In this document: one piece after another, positions 11,531 to 23,467 of the stretch
Numbering within the stretch: position 1 is the stretch's first letter
Layout: every line of letters begins with the position of its first letter
From: Tamarix chinensis
Taxonomy: Eukaryota > Streptophyta > Magnoliopsida > Caryophyllales > Tamaricaceae
Length of the DNA: 64,000 bases
Assembly: GCA_030549775.1 (NCBI GenBank)
Contig: CM060175.1
Coordinates: 16,722,212 to 16,786,211 of the forward strand
Reading direction: 5' to 3'
Translations under genes and position numbers: made by a program
Notes under the pieces: generated by a model
The model's database searches: none
What the model saw: the letters and a program-made list of their open reading frames with translations, nothing else
What the model was told of the DNA's origin: nothing

Positions 11531-12589
11531 AACCCCAACCAAATTATGATAATAGAGAGGGGAAAATTGGTAATAATGATAATATAGAGAGGGGCAAATT
11601 GGTAATAATGATAATATAGAAGGGTAATTTGGTAATTTATCCAACTAAAGGGGTAATTTAGTAATTATAACAACGGAGAAGGGAAATTCGGTAATCTAAC
11701 CAACCAAATGGGAAATATGATAAGTTTAACAATTATGAAAGGTGATTAGTGGCCTAATAAGTGTGAGAGATAACCTGGTAAACTAAACTGAGTAAGGGTG
11801 TAGCTAAGGCCTTACGTGTGCTATGTGTCTTACATGCCTTGGATGCCATGTATAATGATATGGTGTGTACCTTGTGCTATTATTTTAACTATTTTATGTG
11901 TAGTGCAGCTTGAAATGGAGGTATGCTCAAGTGATTTCTTATGGCACGTGTTAATATGTATATGCTGTAAGTTGTGATGTGGCCATTTAGGACATGCATG
12001 CTAGGATATTTAATGTGGTAGTGTGGGATGGAAGGATGAAAAAGGAAAAATGGGAAAGTAAGATAACCAAGGGGAAGTAAGTTGACTAACATAGGTAGGA
12101 ATGACCTAAATAATCCATGATCCATGAGTGGATGCATAAAAGGGGACTTAAATAAAATGAAAGAGTGGGAGAATCGAGGGTTTTAATGGGATGGTTAGAG
12201 TCCGCATGGAGGTAAACTTTACATATGAAAAGTTACCTTGGGGTGTGAGGAAGGTAATGGAAGAGTTGTTTGGGTGACTGGAGGCTTTGGGTGAAAAATA
12301 GTACATGGGATAGTATAAGGGTGCATAGGAGACCGAGCTAGGGTTTGGGAGGAAACCCTAATTTGAGAAGGTGGAAAAAGAAAAAGAAAATAATAAAAAT
12401 AAATGAGAATGAGTAGGGTATGAAGTGAGGGTTGAATCTAAGAGTCGTGATGTGTGGGATGTTAAAATAGTTTGGGTTGTGTGAGGTAGAGAAGGACAGG
12501 CCACATAGGCCCAAATTAGGGTTTCTAGAGAAAACCATAAGGTAAGGCAGTGAGTGGACTTTGGAGTAAAAGGTAGTGGGCCTTGAGAC

Positions 12590-12839
12590 CGATCTATTGG
12601 CAAATAATAGTGGTTAGGTACATTCTATCCTATAAGTGACCGATCCACCAGCTATAATAGTGGGGGATCTCGAGCTCAATGAACCAAACCCTAAGTTTGA
12701 TAAGACACATAAAAGACACTAAGTACTTACAGTAGAACACCATGAGAGTCAGGGCTAGACCGATCCACCGGCATAATGGTGGCCAGGAGCGTTTTTCCCT
12801 GGAAACTAATCAACTAGCATATAATAGTGGTTAGGTGTG
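12590..12839 (+). repeat. Minisatellite of LTR B, target of C
   Basis: Decayed units of the family minisatellite (TATAATAGTGGTTAGGTGT...). C inserted inside one unit; the array resumes at 17158-17205 (TTCTACCCTATAAGTGACCG). Confidence 0.75.
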
Positions 12840-12923
12840 TGTAACACCCCAAAATTTACACATTTTTTTTAAAAAGCAATACTCATAAATTAAAACAATA
12901 AATTCTGGGGATGTTACCGCCAC

Positions 12924-12967
12924 ACTTAGTACCAGACCAGTTTACTTCTACCGTTTCGGTACCAAGT
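12924..12967 (-). other. Conserved LTR-terminal hairpin in C
   Basis: ACTTAGTACC at 12924-12933 pairs with GGTACCAAGT at 12958-12967 (one mismatch), with a 24-base loop. It lies about 85 bases from the LTR end, hence close to the primer-binding site in the RNA. The same hairpin is present in D and M and is recognisable in the other copies. Confidence 0.6.
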
Positions 12968-13261
12968 GCTAAGGCTAAGAAAACATTATCAGTAATACCA
13001 TACAAATTCAAATTTATAAAAACAGAAATCAGAGTACGCACAAGTCTTACATAATTCGAAATGCCAACTATTGTTTTTAAATAATAATTAAACAACATTG
13101 ATAAAGTTGTTTCTGCAACTTAAACATAATAAAGATAACATGAGTCATATATTAAAAAGAGAACGGCCACGTCTCTCTAGAAAATCGATCCAGCCCAGCT
13201 ATCACTCTGCCCCTCCTGATGTCCCGTAGACATCGATAGCATCAAAGTAAATATCTCCTAC

Positions 13262-13263
13262 CT
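13262..13263 (-). other. Splice-acceptor-like site in C
   Basis: On the minus strand CGTCTGATCTGTTGCAG is followed by GTAGGAG, with the AG at these two bases. Paired with the donor at 14722-14727 it would remove about 1.46 kb containing the minisatellite and the telobox-like array. The equivalent TGCAG|GT occurs in A (17961-17966), D (28900-28901) and, as TACAG|GT, in M (61172-61173). Inferred only. Confidence 0.4.
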
Positions 13264-13323
13264 GCAACAGATCAGACGGGCCTTCTGCTCGTGGGATTGA
13301 GCAGCACCCATGAAACGGGTGAT

Positions 13324-13340
13324 CAGTACGCTACGTACTG
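13324..13340. other. Perfect 7-bp inverted repeat in C
   Basis: CAGTACG-CTA-CGTACTG, perfect arms. In A the equivalent is GTACAT-A-ATGTAC, in which both arms changed symmetrically and remain self-complementary. G's 3' LTR, D and M have degenerate versions. Confidence 0.6.
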
Positions 13341-13572
13341 AGTAAGGTAACCGAGTACTAAGGTTAGCATATAACACATTAAATCATGCAGGATAATGAT
13401 CACATACAATTACAACTCATACATATAATACACTGAAGCGTAAAGTGAAATCCATAATTTATAATCAACAAGTCCACACATAAGGCCCAAAAAGATCCAG
13501 ATTAATCATTTAATCTTTCTTTTATCAAAAGTCAATACACACCATGCCTTTTATCAGATCCATGCAGAAACA

Positions 13573-13870
13573 GGAACACCCCACTATTATTTCCGGTGGG
13601 CCGGTCACATATAGGGTAAAACCCTAACCACTATTCCTGACCGGTGGATCGGTCTGGTTCCTACTCACATGGTGTTTCACTGTAAGTAATTAATGTCTTT
13701 TAAGAGCTTTAACAATTCTGGTTTGTATTTATTGAGCTCGAGTCACCCCACTATTATTGCCGGTGGGCCGGTCACATATAGGACCTCATGTCCTAACCAC
13801 TATTATTACCGGTGGATCGGTCACATATAGGGTAAAACCCTAACCACTATTCCTAACCGATGGATTGGTC
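13573..13870 (-). repeat. Minisatellite of LTR C
   Basis: Units of the type CCACTATTATTGCCGGTGG followed by GCCGGTCACATATAGG and a CCTAACC end, in two clusters (13573-13650 and 13745-13870). Confidence 0.85.
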
Positions 13871-13975
13871 TGGACCTGGTTCAATAATCTTCCACTTTAA
13901 AAGATTAATGTCTTAAGTATTTTAATCATAACATTAGCCACTCATAAACATTTGCCCAGACATGCATAACTAACT

Positions 13976-14490
13976 CCATGCAAACCTTAACTCATCGTAA
14001 CCCACACTTCCATGCAACCCTACCTCCCATGCAAACCCTAACTCCACGTACCACAATTCCATGCAAACCCTAGCTCCCATGCAAACCCTAACTCTACGTA
14101 GACATATTTCCATGCAAAACCTAATCCACATGCAAACCCTAGTTTCACGTAGACCACACTTCCATACAAACCCTAATTCATATGCAAACCCTGGCTCCAC
14201 GTATACCACACTTCCATGCAACCCCAATTTATATGCAAACCCTAGCTTCACATTTACCTCACTTCCATGCAAACCCTAATTCATATGCAAACCCTAGCTC
14301 CACGTATACCACACTTCCATGCAACCCCAATTCATGTGCAAACCCTAGCTTCACATATACCACCCTTCCATACAAACCCTAATTCATATGCAAACCCTAG
14401 CTCCACATAGACATGCTTCCATGCAACCCTAACACCACATTTCATGCAAAACCCTAGCATTATGTCATTTCATGTAAACCCTAACACCAC
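13976..14490 (-). repeat. Telobox-like tandem array in LTR C
   Basis: About 500 bp of tandem units of roughly 30 and 60 bp. Nearly every unit contains CATGCAAACCCTAR, that is the plant telobox core AAACCCTA, alternating with ACTTCCATGC and CTCCACGTATACCAC segments. Frames through it give Met-Gln-Thr-Leu repeats and are not genes. Similar arrays lie in G's 3' LTR (20998-21238) and E (24331-24840). Confidence 0.85.
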
Positions 14491-14721
14491 ATTGTTACAC
14501 TCCCCATCATTGTTTTATAACCCTAATATGCATGTCTTAGGGCCATATCATGCAATAATAATAACATAACATACACATAATCTTCATGCCATGATTTATT
14601 CATACCAACATATTCAACTATATAATCATGCCACATACGAAATAATTAATAGTAACAAACATAGAATACATGACATATGAAACACATAATGCATATAAAC
14701 ACACAAATGGCTTTAGTAAAC

Positions 14722-14758
14722 CCTTACCTAGAACGACACCGGTCTTGGTGCACGCTCC
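14722..14758 (-). promoter_or_regulatory. Donor-like site and inverted repeat in LTR C
   Basis: On the minus strand GGAGCGTGCACC (14747-14758, one change from the perfect inverted repeat) is followed by ACCGGTGTCGTTCTAGGTAA and GGG, with donor GTAAGG at 14722-14727. Same order and spacing as in A, D and M. Confidence 0.5.
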
Positions 14759-15002
14759 TATTCCACTTAAGGGGTTTGACTAGGTTCACCTATTATATAA
14801 TAATATACTAGAATTAGACTCTCTTGTATAATTTTATTATTCTCTAACTTGTTCCAAGATTTGGTTTTTAATTAAAACACTACTACTTAATAAATAACTT
14901 TAGAAACTATTACTTAAAAATATAAATGAATTATTATTTTCATTCGAAGAGAGTGGTGATCTAAGGGTTTCTACCCTTGACCAAAATAAAAATGATAGTA
15001 TA

Positions 15003-15046
<44 letters not shown>

Positions 15047-16080
15047 GTATAATATTATTAATGATACTTTTATTAGTAGAATATTAATATTATTAATACC
15101 AAAATTCTTAAAAGTACAAGGTGGATTTCGAACCACCCCAATTTAATAATAATAATATCATTCGAAATTTTAATAATGATATTAACATTATATATACTTA
15201 TAATATAAAGTTAATAAAGATAATAATAATAATAATATAATTAGAAATAATGTTAAAAAAGTTTAATATTAATAAAAAGAAAAAGTGTGAGGCTTAATTA
15301 CAATTTTTGGTTTTTGCCCCTCCTGAAATAATTACAACATTAATTAAATAATTACACTAATAATAATAATAATATTAATAATATTATTAATAATAATATT
15401 AAACATGTAATAATTCCATTAAATAAGCAAAATTCGAGAATAGTAATTTATCTTACTCAATAATACTCCCAGACCTGTCAACAAAATTTAAAAATTAGGA
15501 TACGCTTGATAACAATAATAATAATTATAATAATAATAATAATTAAAGTCGAATTAACATTAAAATTTAGGATAAAAACAAAATAATTATCAATAAATCA
15601 AAAGTAAGTGTTTAAAAGATCTAGGGTTTCACCTTGAGTTGGAGGGTATGGGTGGCACCGGAGGTGGCCGAAAAATGGATCTAAGAGAGGTAAAAATGAA
15701 GAAAAAGAGGTGAGGGGGAAGGAGAAAAATAAAATAAGTTTATGGGTCGGTGGAGGAGACTTAGCAGAAGATATTGGTTGGCTTAGAGGGTGGTAGAAGC
15801 GGCAGATGTGGTGGTGGCTGGTGTTTTAAGGTTTCGGGGTGGAATTTTCTGGTGAGAGAACTAGCCAACTTTGCATGGTTATGGAGGCCTGTGAAAGTTG
15901 AATCGAAGGTCGTATATGGTTTAGTTAATTAGAGGGTGTTGTAAGGAAGAGATTAGGAGGGAGAAGAGGCGTCGAAGCTAGCCAAAGGTGGAGGAAGGGG
16001 CGTCTAAAGAGGCGGTGGTGAACAGATGATACTTAGGGTTTCGGGGAAAGAAAAATCCCAAACCCAGGCCATAAGAGAGG

Positions 16081-16088
16081 TATTTATA
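16081..16088 (-). promoter_or_regulatory. TATA box of LTR C
   Basis: TATAAATA on the minus strand followed by CCTC, 1.06 kb into the LTR and inside the purine-rich (sense polypyrimidine) tract. Confidence 0.6.
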
Positions 16089-17942
16089 ATTTTGGAGGTT
16101 AGTTTTGAGTTGGGGAAGTTACCAGGAGTTCAATTTGGGTGGGAAAATGGGTTATTCGTGCTGAAGGTCGGGCGGCAACACTTTGAAAATTTCCCGACCT
16201 TCGCTAGGAAAATGGGGGAGAACGTGGGGAAGAGAGGAAGATTGGGGAAATTCAAATGGAAGGGTGTGTCGAGAGGGAGAGAATGAGCGGGAGAAGGGCC
16301 AGTCACGTCACGTGTGGCCGGCGGCACCATTTTCGGGGAGCTACGGAGCTGGCAGTTATGGCATTGGGCGGGAGGAGGAAGAAGAAGGTGGGGGGAGGCT
16401 GGACCGGGCGGTTCAGCGCGAGGGTGAAGGAGGTTAAATGAAACGACGAGTTTTGAGTGTAAAAAGGGATAATGAACGGCGTTCAGGGCTGTCGCGCAAC
16501 GGTAAAAAAATGAAGTAAAACACGGCGTTTGAGAGGAAGAAGAAGTAAAACGCGGCATGGAGAGAGAGAGGGGGCGGCGACGACGCACGGGCTGGGCCGC
16601 GCCGGAGGAAAAGGAAAGAAGAAAAGGAATTGGGCCGCGCAACAGGCCCAATTCGGTGAAGAAGAAGAAAAAGAAAGAAAAGGAAAGAAAAAGGAAAAAG
16701 GGAAAAAAAAGAAAAGAGAAATAATTAGGTTGGGTCAAATTAAATAAATCTGAATATTTAGGATATTTAAAATTAATAATATTTAAATAAAATAATTTTT
16801 AAATCCCTTTTTAGGCTAAAATAGGCTTTTTAAAGGATTTTTCCAAAATTGCCATTCTAAATTAATAAATCGCTCAAATTTTATTTTATTTAATTATTTA
16901 TAAAATTAAAATTAATTTGAAACTATTTTCTCTTTCTTAATTTGAATAAAATAATTTATTTTCCCAAATTAAACTCCTTAATTAGATACTATACTCAAAT
17001 TTCCTCTAATTAATATATTAATAAAATTTCATATTAATATTCCCAAATAAATTTCCTTTTTATTTTAGTAAAAATAATTTATTAAATTAAATTTTCTGAT
17101 AAAACCTTATTTAAATATAATTTTTAAAATTAAAAACTTTTGGGGCATTTCAGTGCGTTCTACCCTATAAGTGACCGATCCACCAGCTATAATAGTGGGG
17201 TTTCCACACTCGCATGGATATATATAAAATCTGAGAGATGATTGAATAATGATGGACAAATGGTTTAAGGCCCAGAAGTATTGATTGTTCATTATGACCT
17301 ATTACTATCTGTTTGACTTGTTATGTATGTGAATGTACGAAAGTGAATATTATGTATGCTCCATTAATATCTTATTGACTTGTTAAATACGTGAATTTAA
17401 GGATATGAATATTATGTTTACACCAGTCATTTTGTATGGGTATAGTGGTATATTATGTGTTACATTGTGGGCCTACTTTTAAGTGTGTTTTAAAGGGTTA
17501 CTCAGTACCGTAGTACTAAAGGGTTCCATTCGTGGGCCCCTGCCTATTTAATGGGCAGTGTCCCTTGCAGGTTGTTTTCAGGTGCTATTCAAGTGGGCTC
17601 CCAAGAAAGAACGTAAGAAACTATCCGAAAAATCCTAGGGTTGTACTCTTTCTCTCTTAAACTCTTGGTTTCAATGTAATCGTTGTTTTGTAGCCACCAT
17701 TGGTAGATTCTATTCTTATAAATTGTTTAATACGCTACTCTAATTTAATTATGGTTGGAGTTTCTCATAAGTTGTCTTTTTCTCTTTTAGCCTTAGCACT
17801 TGGTACTGGAATGGTAGGAGTGAACCGGTCTGGTACTAAGTGTGGCGGTAATATCCCCAGAATTCACAATTTTGTTATTTTGCTTCCGCTAATTATTTTA
17901 ATAAAACAAAATTTTTTAGTAGTGAATTTTAGTTGTGTTACA

Positions 17943-18382
17943 GAGGCCCCTTTTGATTTTGTGCAGGTAGGAGATACCGTGTTCAATGCCTATGATGCAC
18001 TGGATGCGTCAAGGGGGCTATGTGATGACCGTTAGAATTTGCTTGGGGTCGAGAGTGAATGTCAGCTGGACTCTCTACATTTTCTAGTTTTACTTTACCA
18101 TTGTATCACTCTTTCCTCTCAGGGGCTTGACTTTGTATCCATTGTTAATTATGTATTAACACTTTAATTCTGCATTCTCACTTCTTATTATGAATATTTC
18201 ATATTTCTATAGTTCCATGTCTTCATTAGTTTAATGAATTGTGAAAATTATTTCTTAGCCTTGAGGTTGGTGCGAGATTGGTCGGAGGCCAGGCTTATGC
18301 TGATAATGACGGTAGCACCCCCGTGCTCGCATTTATTTTAATTAAACAAAATTTTTTAGCTACGATTATTGAGGGTTTTACA
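17943..18382 (+). repeat. Terminal part of LTR A to the right of B
   Basis: GAGGCCCCTTTTGATTTTGTGCAG|GTAGGAG-type acceptor sequence, then the A terminus ending GAGGGTTTTACA. It aligns with the terminal 450 bases of the other LTRs but is strongly decayed after about 18250. Confidence 0.75.
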
Positions 18383-19354
18383 ACAACGTCCCCATTTTTC
18401 TCAACTTTAGATTTTTATCTTAAAAGTACAATGCGAAAGAAAAAATAAAATACAAAGGATGTTACAATCACATCTATTATGAAGTGAGGCGTAAGTTTTC
18501 ACCTAATTTATGGTAGATGCAAGGCTAGAGAAGAAAAAGAATAACAAAAGAGAAATAACATTACATGGTAAAGTTCTTTAAATATTATAATGTCTTAACT
18601 AGAGTTCACAAAGTAGAATCACATTAACTAAAATCAAAATGAGAAAGTTTCAACATGGAAAAAACTACGGGAAACCCTACTCTCTAACTCAAGCTTAGGA
18701 TACAACAATATCCTAATAACCTATACCCAAAATCACTAAAGAATAATAGGTTCAATAAAAAAATTACTAAGTAACTAAGCTTAACCCTAACCAAATAGCA
18801 TGCTCACCAAAATATATGGGCATGCAATAACAACACCATAAAACCAAACATTATACACCACTAGGGCACATAACCACCATAATACTCATGTCATCATGAT
18901 ACTCATGATTTCATATATAACTTAATGTACTCAAACTCTAGCATGCTCAACAATATTATAACATAAAAGTGTGTAAAATAATGTATAAATAATAATTCAC
19001 ATGTAATAACATCAATTTGTACATAAACTCCAAGTAATACGTGTACCAACATGATATACTACTAGTCATCTTAGACAACCACATCATAACAAAAAAATGA
19101 TGCACATAATGCAACTACCAACCAAAAATGCAACAATAAGGAAATTGCACATAATTCCCCTACCAAAATAACTCAATTATAAGGGTGGTGCACATAATAC
19201 CCCTGCCAAAACAATAGCAATGGTAGTATATAACAGTAACTACTAATATCCCCACAACATGGGTAGTGTCCATAATGCAACTACCAAAACAACAACACAC
19301 ATCAATTTCCATTTATTAGTCAAGGGGATACAATAATAACTTGAGAACATGTAT
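18383..19354 (-). repeat. J 3' LTR, segment between A and G
   Basis: Starts with an LTR-start-like block (GTCCCCATTTTTCTC ... GGATGTTACAATCACA). It then has units such as GCACATAATACCCCTGCCAA and CATAATGCAACTACCAAAAC. The same CATAATGCAAC repeats continue at 43904 beyond G. No coding sequence. The last five bases (TGTAT, 19350-19354) are G's TSD. Confidence 0.6.
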
Positions 19355-20049
19355 TGTAACACCTCAAAATTCACTATTAAACTGAAGCACTTAACTTAGA
19401 ACCTGTGAATTTTGGGAATATTACCGCCACACTTAGTACCAGACTGATTCACTTCGACCATTCCATTACCAAATGCTAAGGCTAAAAGGAATTTAATAAT
19501 CAATATACATCAAAAATAAACAAGGCTTCAATTAAGCATTAAATGATTATAAAATAGAATTCAAAGTGCAAAATCAGAGACATAATTCAGCGTACACAGT
19601 CAAAGTTTCTCAAGAGAAAATAAGTTTACAGACGATAAAAGTTACGTCTTAGGGAAAAAATAAAGGTAGAAAATCATAAATGGAAAGTCTAGCCACGCCA
19701 CTCTTGATCCTTATGCCAAGTCCATACTCAACACTCAGCCCCACCTGATGCCTCATGAACATCAAAGGCATCAAAAAAAGCATCACCCACCTACACAAAG
19801 TTAGAAGGGCCTTCTGCTCGTGGGAATGAGTAGCACCCTTAAAACGACTATTCAGGGCGCTACGTACTGAGTAAGGTAACCATACACTAAGGCCAATACA
19901 AAAGCATATAATCCAACATGATAACGTAATAGTATACGAGCATTCAAGTAAATACATAAAGGCCCACTTATAGTTCGGATTAATTAATTAATTAATCTCT
20001 GATCAGAACTCATTTCACACCATGATTTTATCAAACCATGCGAGTATGG

Positions 20050-20360
20050 GAACCTCACTATTTTAGCCGGTGGATCAGTCACTTATAGGGTAACATGCAC
20101 CTAACCACTATCATAGTTGGTGAATCAGTCACTTATAGGGTGGGACTCCCTAACCACTAATTCTTACCTGTGGATCAGTTTGGCTCCTGCTAGCATGGTG
20201 TTCCACTGTAAGTACTTAGTGTCTTTTATGTATCTTATCAAACTCAGGGTTTGGTTTATTGGGCTTAGAATCCCCCACTATTATAGCCGGTGGAGCGGTC
20301 ACTTATAGGGCGAGACGTCCTAACCACTATTCATTACCGCTGGATCGGTTTGGGCTCGGC
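20050..20360 (-). repeat. Minisatellite of G's 3' LTR
   Basis: Decayed units such as CACTATTATAGCCGGTGG + AGCGGTCACTTATAGG, in two clusters, with the same spacer (CATGGTGTTCCACTGTAAG type) as in C, D and M. Confidence 0.8.
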
Positions 20361-20997
20361 TCAATAATCTTCCACTTTACATGAATAATGTCTTAAGTGT
20401 CTTATTCAAAAGTTTCACCCTTGACATACATGACTAACTCCCTCTACGCTTATCCTTTAAAGGTCCCATCCCACATCATGAGACACATACACCTGCTAAC
20501 TCGACCCTACATCCTTTTCTTCTTACCTTAACTCACATTAGAGCCCATCTCCCATATATGTGGGTGAAGACCCACTACTTTGCACCTCTAGTCCACTCAC
20601 TGACTCACTCTAGGGTTTTCCCTAGAAACCCTAGTTTAGGCCTAAGTAGCCCTTCCCACTCCACCTCACACAACTGTAATCATTTTAACACTCCACACAT
20701 CACAACCCATAGATTCCACCCCAAGTAGCCACACAACCCAAATCATTTTAACATTCCACACATCACACTTTACTCACCAAGTACACATGTGACCACGAAA
20801 CCCTAAGTAGCCACACTAAACCTTAGCTCGATCTCCTATGTACCCTTGTACTATCCCACATACTATTTTTCATCCAAAGTGTTTTTACACTCAAACGACA
20901 CTTCTATTACCTTCCTCACACCCCAAATCAACTTTCCATACCTAAAATTCACTCCCATGCAGACTTTATACATCCCATGCAACCATTCAAACTTCTT

Positions 20998-21238
20998 CAT
21001 GCAAAACCGTAAAGCTCCTATGCAAACCCTAGATTCTCCCATACAAAACCCTGGATTCTCCCATACACATCCATAGATTCTTCCATGCAAAACCCTATAT
21101 TATTCCATAAAAAATCCTAGATTCCTCTATGCAAAACCCTAGATGCTCCCATGTGCAACCATAGATTCTCCCATGCAAACCCTAGATTCTTCCATACAAA
21201 ACCCTAGATTCATCCATACAAATCCTAGATTCTTCCAT
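20998..21238 (-). repeat. Telobox-like tandem array in G's 3' LTR
   Basis: Units of about 29-30 bp, CATGCAAAACCCTAGATTCT with a C/T-rich filler, about eight copies. Many copies hold AAACCCTA. Confidence 0.85.
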
Positions 21239-21899
21239 TCCTGGTCATGCAACATTTAGGTCAAACCCACATCCTTTCACTCCATCTCATTATATTACAT
21301 AACCTAGCATGCATGTCCTAAAGGGCCACATCATATCACATCATAATCGTAACTTATACATATTATACGCATGCCATAAAATAACGCATGAACATACCTC
21401 AACTCCAAGCCACACTACACATAAAATAGTTATAACAATACACATAAGATACATCATATATCATGGCACATGGTGAAAAGCCCCGAAAATTATAATTTTA
21501 AAAATTATAATTAAATAATTTTTTATTAGAAAAATGAAATAAATTATTTTTATTAAAATAAAAGGAAGTTAATTAAGAAAAATCAAGAAGAAATTTATAA
21601 GTATTTTAATTAGGAGAAATTTGGGTATTTTAGCTAATTAAGGATTATATTTTGGAAATTAATTAAATAAATTATTTTATTTAAAATAAGAGAGAATAAA
21701 TAGTTCCAAATTAATATTAATTTTATAAATAATTTAATTGGAGAAAATTTGAGTGATTTACTAATTAAAATGGAATTTATGAAAAACCTTTCAAAAACCC
21801 TAATTTAGCCTAAAAATAAAATTTAATATTATTTTATTTAAATATTATTATTTTTAAATATCCAAAATATTCATATTAATTTAAATACCCAACCTAATT

Positions 21900-23060
21900 A
21901 TTTTTCTATTTTCTTTTTTTCCTTTTTCCTTTTTTCTTCTTCCTTTTTCTTTCTTTTTCTTTTTTCATTTCTTTTCTTACCTTCTCCCCCGACCTAGGCC
22001 AACTCAGCAGCCCAAGTCCTCTCCCCTTTCCTTCCTTCAGCGCGAGCTGTTCCTTCCTACAGCCCAGCTTTCTTTTTCTTTTCTTCCTCCTTCGACACAA
22101 CCAAATGTTGTGTTTGGTTTTTTTTCTTTCGCTCGACCAGTCCAGTTTTTCCCTTTCTTTTCCTTTCTTTTCTTTTCTCCTCAGCCGCCCAGTCCAACCC
22201 CCATTTCTTTCTTCTTCCTTCACACATGCCACTCCAACAACCTACAACCACCACCTAGCTCCCCTGGTTTTTCACCACTGGTTACAGTCGTTTTGACCTG
22301 CCATTTTCCTTCCTCTCTCTTCCCCCCTAACTCCCAGACCACATTAACCTAACCCATCTCCCTTCCTTTTCGCGCACGGGCTTTCTTTTTCTGTGCACAA
22401 CCCCTGCCCCTATTTGAATTTTGCAGGCTTTTTTGTCGCCGGCGAACCCTAACGCTACTTGCTTACCCCCTAGCAGACCCACAAAACCCTACCCTCTCTT
22501 TGTTTCTCTATAAATACCCCTTACACTGCCTTGTATCTACCTTTTTGATTCTTACCCATAATTTCTTGACCTTGTTGCCACCACCCTTTTAGATGCCATT
22601 TCCGCCACCTCCAGCCAACTTTACCGCCTTCTCTACCCACCCAACTCATCCTTGTGCCACCCTCTAACTAACTATGCCTCCCTTATTCCTCGATTCTCCC
22701 TGCACAAGCCACCCTAGCTGTGCAAAGTATGCTTCCCAACCAACCCTTCCTTTCATCCCCACTGCCCTTCAAACCACCATTAGCCACCACTTTCGCCGCT
22801 TCCGCCACTCCTTTCGCCTCCCATTCTATTCTGCAGACCCTCCTCTATCTCCCCTACCTTTATTTTCCTTTCCTCCCTCTCCTCCTCTCTTTCTCTTCTT
22901 CTTTCTCTTTCGGCCACCACCGTCGCCACCGTGCCCCACCACCTTTAGCTGCGCCACCACCTCCATTATGTTCCTCTCCTCCTAGGCAACCATAATCACC
23001 TGACCTCTACTCCCACCCTCATTTTTCTATTTTGTTCCCCGCATCCAACTTTTCCCCGTT
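21900..23060 (+). repeat. Polypyrimidine tract of LTR E
   Basis: C/T-rich, same position as in the other copies. Its translations are low complexity. Confidence 0.8.
22509..22516 (+). promoter_or_regulatory. TATA box of LTR E
   Basis: TATAAATACCCC context, about 1.03 kb into the LTR and flanked by polypyrimidine sequence. Confidence 0.65.
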
Positions 23061-23179
23061 TCTTCCCTTTTCTAGTCATCGCCGACACCGCCTGTCGCCA
23101 CCAGCCTAAGGTTGAACCCTAAACCCCCTCAACCATTTTCACTATTTATACAAGATTTATTTTATTTTATTTATTTGAA

Positions 23180-23425
23180 TATATATATACTATTATTATT
23201 ATTATTAATTTTACTATTATTAATATTATTATTAGTATTATTATTAATGTTTTTATTATTATTTCTATTGAGGGTCGAAGCCCTATTATATCTTTATTAT
23301 TAATATCAATATCTTATTATTATTATTATTATTACTATTTCAAAATTATTATTATTATTATTCCATTACTATTATTATAACTATTTTACTATTAGTTTTG
23401 CTATTATTATTATTATTGTTATGTG

Positions 23426-23467
<42 letters not shown>

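Larger units (their letters stand above)
12840..17152 (-). mobile_element. C: 4.3-kb solo LTR nested in B
   Basis: On the plus strand it starts TGTAACACCCCAAAATTTAC at 12840 and ends TTTTGGGGCATTTCA at 17152, so its sense is minus. The TSD is GTGTG (12835-12839) and GTGCG (17153-17157). It is uninterrupted and carries the whole family layout: hairpin near the terminus, minisatellite, telobox-like array, donor and inverted repeat, TAA microsatellites (about 15000-15560), purine-rich tract (about 15640-16735) with TATA box, AT-rich start. No gag or pol is present. At 4313 bp it is unusually long for one LTR. Confidence 0.9.
10062..17942 (+). mobile_element. B: solo LTR nested in A, interrupted by C
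   Basis: Start TGTAATCCCCCGAAATTTTA at 10062, end GTTGTGTTACA at 17942. The TSD is GAGGT (10057-10061) and GAGGC (17943-17947). A continues exactly across B: CCCACAAGCG on the left joins CCCCTTTTGATTTTGTGCAG on the right, the same order as the uninterrupted copy in C. B's own sequence is 10062-12839 plus 17158-17942, about 3.56 kb. Layout: AT-rich start, polypyrimidine tract 10381-11530, weak donor region near 11790, minisatellite near 12590-12839, and a terminus at 17790-17942 with the conserved CTTAGCACTTGGTACTGG block. No TATAAATA was found. Confidence 0.85.
6474..18382 (+). mobile_element. A: solo LTR of the long-LTR chromovirus family, interrupted by B
   Basis: Sense strand is plus, as judged from the family orientation fixed by G. 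Start TTTAATACCTCAAAACTC (TG decayed to TT) at 6474, end GGGTTTTACA at 18382. The TSD is ATAAC (6469-6473) and ACAAC (18383-18387), one mismatch. Its own sequence is 6474-10061 plus 17948-18382, about 4.0 kb once B is removed. There is no coding region and no second LTR, so it is a solo LTR left by LTR-LTR recombination. It contains in order: AT-rich start, polypyrimidine tract (about 6770-7815) with TATA box, TTA microsatellites, donor-like site, minisatellite, then after B the acceptor-like site and terminus. Confidence 0.85.

Noticed and set aside
14061..14382. Repetitive Met-Gln-Thr-Leu peptide frames, like a repeat protein
   Set aside because: Produced by the 30/60-bp telobox-like array. 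The frame is open in several registers and both strands, and the LTR has no coding role.
13976..14490. Interstitial telomere from a chromosome fusion
   Set aside because: AAACCCTA cores are embedded in 30-60-bp units. There is no uninterrupted 7-bp CCCTAAA run, and the same array occurs in other LTR copies.
16130..16747. Frames of up to 202 codons around 16130-16747
   Set aside because: Purine-rich tract of LTR C; compositional.
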